Shown: positions 60,646 through 64,000 of the stretch, piece after piece
Layout of the letters: each line of letters starts with the position of its first letter
Numbering within the stretch: position 1 is the stretch's first letter
NCBI RefSeq assembly: GCF_000346465.2
Contig: NC_034016.1
Coordinates: forward strand, 7,403,814 to 7,467,813
Direction of reading: 5' to 3'
DNA: 64,000 bases
Source of the DNA: Prunus persica
Lineage: Eukaryota > Streptophyta > Magnoliopsida > Rosales > Rosaceae
Notes under the pieces: model-generated
Told to the model about the DNA's origin: nothing
Database searches by the model: none
Seen by the model: only the letters and a program-made list of their open reading frames with translations
Position numbers and translations under genes: made by a program

Positions 60646-62005
60646 CCATCTCTTCTCTCTGTTTATCTCTATTCCAGACCCAAACCCTAAAACTCCCACA
60701 CGCACCCTTATTCAGCCTTCTCTCGCATCCTAGCTCCCTCTATCTCTCTCTCTGGCTCTCTCTCTCTTTCACTCTTCCTCTTTCTCTTTAGTTCTCTGGT
60801 ATTTTCATTGTGGTTCTCAATTATTCTTTTGCTTCTTATCTTGGTTCCTTTTAGGAATCTGAGTTTGATGGGTTGGGGTTTCGAAAACTGATAGATCGAT
60901 GGTGGGTTAGAGTTTCTAAAATTGAGAGATGGAAGGGTGCGATACCTATGAAATTATGCTTGATTACGAGTTTAAAAAAATGAATATGCATGCAAGTCAT
61001 TTTTCAAATATGAAGCTTTTTAACTATGTTGATTTCTTGGCTCACTTGAAACTTATTGGAAAATTTGCATGTCTCTACCACTTTGAAATTTGGTTGGCAC
61101 ATCCACAGTGAGATTCATGATCTGTGCTTAGAAACCTCTTGCTCTATTTCAACTGGTGATTTCGTGATTGCTTACTCACAAGATTTACCTAGATATACTC
61201 CACCTGTAAGTCCTTGCCCAAAACACTTGTATCATTTAATTTTTTCAGTGTTTCTTGTGAGTACAGTCTTTACAAACTTGAATAAGCCTCTGAGTTTAAT
61301 TTTTGTTTCCAAATAATCCAATACGAGTTTTAAGTTAATCCCGCCCAAATTTTATGAATACAATGAAGTAGTTTATATTAACTGTTTGATTGCTTTGTTA
61401 GAAAGAGAATGACGACAACTAACTGCCTTATTCTAAGTAATCACATTGGTGCAATTTCATTGTAAATAACCGTGGTGCACAATTGATCACTTTATTGAAT
61501 ATGTGTTTGATAAGTGTTGTTATTTTCTTGCCGTGATCAAAATTCTTGTTCTACTTCTAGGCTTCTAGCATTACAATAATTTTTTTTTTCTCTTGGTCTC
61601 TACATGTCTAGCATTGCACCTACTTCTTTTTAACCAATTTAAAAACTTATGGTTATATTCTTCAACAAAAAAATATTTTCTTGTAGTAATTCTATGAGTT
61701 GTAGGTAAACTCATTGTTGTACTTAATAGCATGCAATAGTCATCTTCTCAAGTTGTCCAAGAAGTGTGACCTTTCTGAAATCCAACTACTTTGCCTTTCG
61801 TTGCTATTTACTCTTTTGTTTCTGTATTTGGACAATTAAATTCAGGTTTTGCTTTGTTATCGTTGATATGTGAATAGAATGTTGCACATGAAATTTGAGA
61901 TATGAGGTCTGTTGAATCTCAAGCTCCATGGATTAGACATTGCTTAGATGCAAAAATTACTATGATCATCACCATCTTGTTTAGCTCCTGATAAAAATTT
62001 TGAAT
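60646..62005 (+). other. Continuation of the spacer, partly repeat-derived, no gene
   Basis: Begins with the CCATC duplication of E and continues the TC-rich leader-like DNA (to about 60795). The rest is AT-rich. 61682-61780 matches 32380-32480 of element X in inverted orientation, so this area may belong to a relative of X. The short frame at 60929-61111 resembles no known protein. Confidence 0.55.
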
Positions 62006-64000
62006 TATAATAACCCGATCCTTAATTAATTTTTAATTATTAATTTATTATGAGAAAAGACTATTTTGTCCGTAGAATATTTTATTGGATAAAAAGTTAA
62101 CTTTTTGTTCGATGAGGAATTTGGGATCAAAAGAAGTTCAGTGGCACAATCATAAATTTTTCGAAGTTTAGAATTTTTAAACCCAGATTTCTTCTTCCTC
62201 TCGTGAATGTTTCGGACAGCCATTTCTCCTCCGTCTGGCCACCAAATTGAGTGCCACAACTTGCAAACTCTTCACCTCTCTCTTCTCTTCCCATACATAC
62301 CCATATCCAGCCTTGATTCCAAGCGAATCAACCAGAAAATCGAGCCAAAGTTGAGCCCAAAAAGGGGCAGCTTCGAACCCCGAAATTTCTTGGTCTTTTC
62401 CAGCCATCTCCGGCCACCACCAGCCACCCAATCACTTCCAAAACACTTCCCTACCTTCTCTTTGTAGTTTCCTTCAAAGACTCGACCCAATTTGAAGTAG
62501 AAATTGTCAAATCCCAAACTAGAATTTTTTAGGTTTTCAAGAGACAGAAAGCTTCGTTCGAGGGCTTTAGAGGTGGAATTGATCATCGAGCCAAGGTATA
62601 AAGTTACTCCCCTTAATGTGCTTAATCTGTAGGTATGATTATTGACCGGCGGTTTGGAGTTTTCTGATTGCCGAAAAATTACTCAATGCAACGGCCGGAG
62701 GTGGTGGCGCGTCGCCGGGGTGTCTGGCTTTTTATCCTAGAATGTTTCCCACGTCGTCCCGAGCACAACGGTATGCTCGGATTTCAATTTGGTTATCGTT
62801 TGATCGTCGATCGGATATCACATATTAGGCATTATCCGGGTTTGATATGTCTGGACCGTTGGATCAACTTCATTTTCAAATATGTTAATTTAGACACCTC
62901 TAGGATCGTGTAGAAATTCGCAGATTGAGAATCGGGGTCCTGGATACTTCGATTTAATAATTCAAACATTAAGTTAAACAATAACCGTCCGATCGTATGA
63001 TCGTGAGCAATCCGGCTTTCCGATTCGGACTAGCCTTGCAGGACATGGTTATTAAAATGTGAGAAACTTATAGGAACTCTCAGATTGGTAATTGGAAGTC
63101 ATGGACTCCACCTGTTCCCGGATTTACCAATATGAAATTTTATCGCTCAGCGAGTCTCGGGTCTTTTCAGACTGCTCTAACCATCCGAAATGCTTAAGTG
63201 GGCATAAGAATGACTTGAAAGTTAGTGCACGCACTTCTAGGAGTCGGGGGTTAGGGTTTTAACTAAATACTTATACCAAGCAGTTTTGTTAATCAAATAT
63301 TTATGATGGTTTAATCAGGCACCCCGGGCTAGGCAGACCCGCAAGAGGGACTTTCAAGAGGTCCAGCAAGCTTGGAGCAAGAGTGAGTGGAATTTTTGTT
63401 TTATAAATGGTTTATGCAAATCAATTCCATTATTTGATCTTGAATAAGTTTTATTCAAAGATTAGTGCTTTCATATTTTGACAGTCCCGATCTCTTGGAC
63501 CACAGGAGTCCAAGAGATTATGGTCACCTACCGTTGGATATTAATCCAATTGTTCAAAAAAAGTTTCTTAAAAGGAGTGCAAGAGTGAGTGGACTGTTGA
63601 ATTTACATCCAACGTTGAGTGACCACAAATCTCTTGGACTCCTGTAGTCCAAGAGATCAGGACTGAACATATTTTGATATATGCTTTAAAATACTTTAAG
63701 TATACACTGCCGAGTGGGATATCCTTTAAGGATATAGGAAAAGGAAATTCTAGCTAAATATCAAATAAATGGCAGCAGAGTTCTAGATTTAACATAAATT
63801 CAGTTGGTCATCAGATCTTTCAGAAATTTTATATTTTCTTAAACCACCTTAGGTACCCAGATATAAAGATGTTGCCTTCCGTAATTAAGTTGCCTTCAGA
63901 TAAATTTGTTGCCTTCGATTTAGTCAGCATGCTTGACAGTTGCCCCACGAGTTCTGTTGGTATCCGGACTCATGCGGAGTGAGGAATGCGGCTCAGGCTG
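62006..64000 (+). mobile_element. Chromovirus-type LTR, 5' part, runs off the window
   Basis: Starts TATAATAACCCGATCC, matching TGTAATAACCC of the other LTRs with the terminal G changed to A. It follows the same order as 45702-48625: TC-rich leader, AAG|GTATA donor-like site (about 62595), the conserved module (about 62750-62950), then GAGTGAGTGG and GTTGCCTTC units near the end. The distal end is outside the window, so complete element or solo LTR cannot be decided. Confidence 0.88.
63482..63667. mobile_element. 186-bp fold-back MITE inside the 62-kb LTR
   Basis: The ends CAGTCCCGATCTCTTGGAC and (inverted) CAGTCCTGATCTCTTGGAC form TIRs of about 55-60 bp. CATATTTTGA is duplicated at 63472-63481 and 63668-63677. 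The uninterrupted LTRs elsewhere in the window show no such insert. Each TIR contains its own hairpin (ATCTCTTGGAC ... GTCCAAGAGAT). The duplication of 8-10 bp would fit hAT or Mutator-type MITEs. Confidence 0.85.

Noticed and set aside
60929..61111. 60-residue frame after a leader-like sequence
   Set aside because: Short, no known domain, and embedded in repeat-derived DNA.

Overview
The window is nuclear DNA of a flowering plant, most likely a eudicot. The evidence is one intact intron-rich host gene, the exocyst subunit SEC5, surrounded by nested plant transposable elements: CACTA, Ty1/copia, two Ty3/gypsy lineages, a long-TIR DNA element and MITEs. The repeat mix would suit a woody Rosaceae species, but that is only a guess. 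No bacterial operon, CRISPR array, rRNA or genuine tRNA gene was seen.

Layout. 1-4331: right-hand part of a CACTA (En/Spm) element with a six-exon Transposase_24-type gene; the left end lies outside the window. 4512-9834: a complete but decayed Ty1/copia element with GTAGC target duplication. 9840-13677: AT-rich spacer holding a MITE (10729-11230) and a badly decayed copia remnant. 13678-29248, minus strand: SEC5 in 21 coding exons. Every splice phase joins to give a 1108-residue protein, so it looks functional despite introns full of repeats. 29616-49231: a DNA element ('X') with about 235-bp terminal inverted repeats, starting about 370 bp upstream of the SEC5 start codon. X has been split by a chromovirus-type Ty3/gypsy element ('A', 33517-45503, TSD ATAAA) and by a solo LTR of the same superfamily (45702-48625, TSD TTTGT). 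A itself contains another solo LTR (40145-42726, TSD TAGGG) three codons into gag, and a truncated Athila-like 3' end inside its integrase. 49689-60645: a young Athila-like element ('E', TSD CCATC, tRNA-Asp primer site). 62006-64000: the start of a fifth chromovirus LTR, carrying a 186-bp fold-back MITE.

How parts relate. The nested target duplications give a relative order: X is oldest, then A and the 45.7-kb solo LTR, then insertions inside A. E is recent: its LTRs differ by about 14 substitutions and one indel over 1.67 kb, counted by eye. Yet E already has several stops and frameshifts and a changed RT catalytic motif, so it was probably mobilised in trans.

The most notable observation is that the intron leading the CACTA transposase gene (1144-1742) is mostly made of sequence collinear with the chromovirus LTRs. 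The shared block starts at the same AG|GTATG splice-donor-like site and runs for about 520 bp. A leader/intron module therefore seems to be shared between a class II element and class I LTRs.
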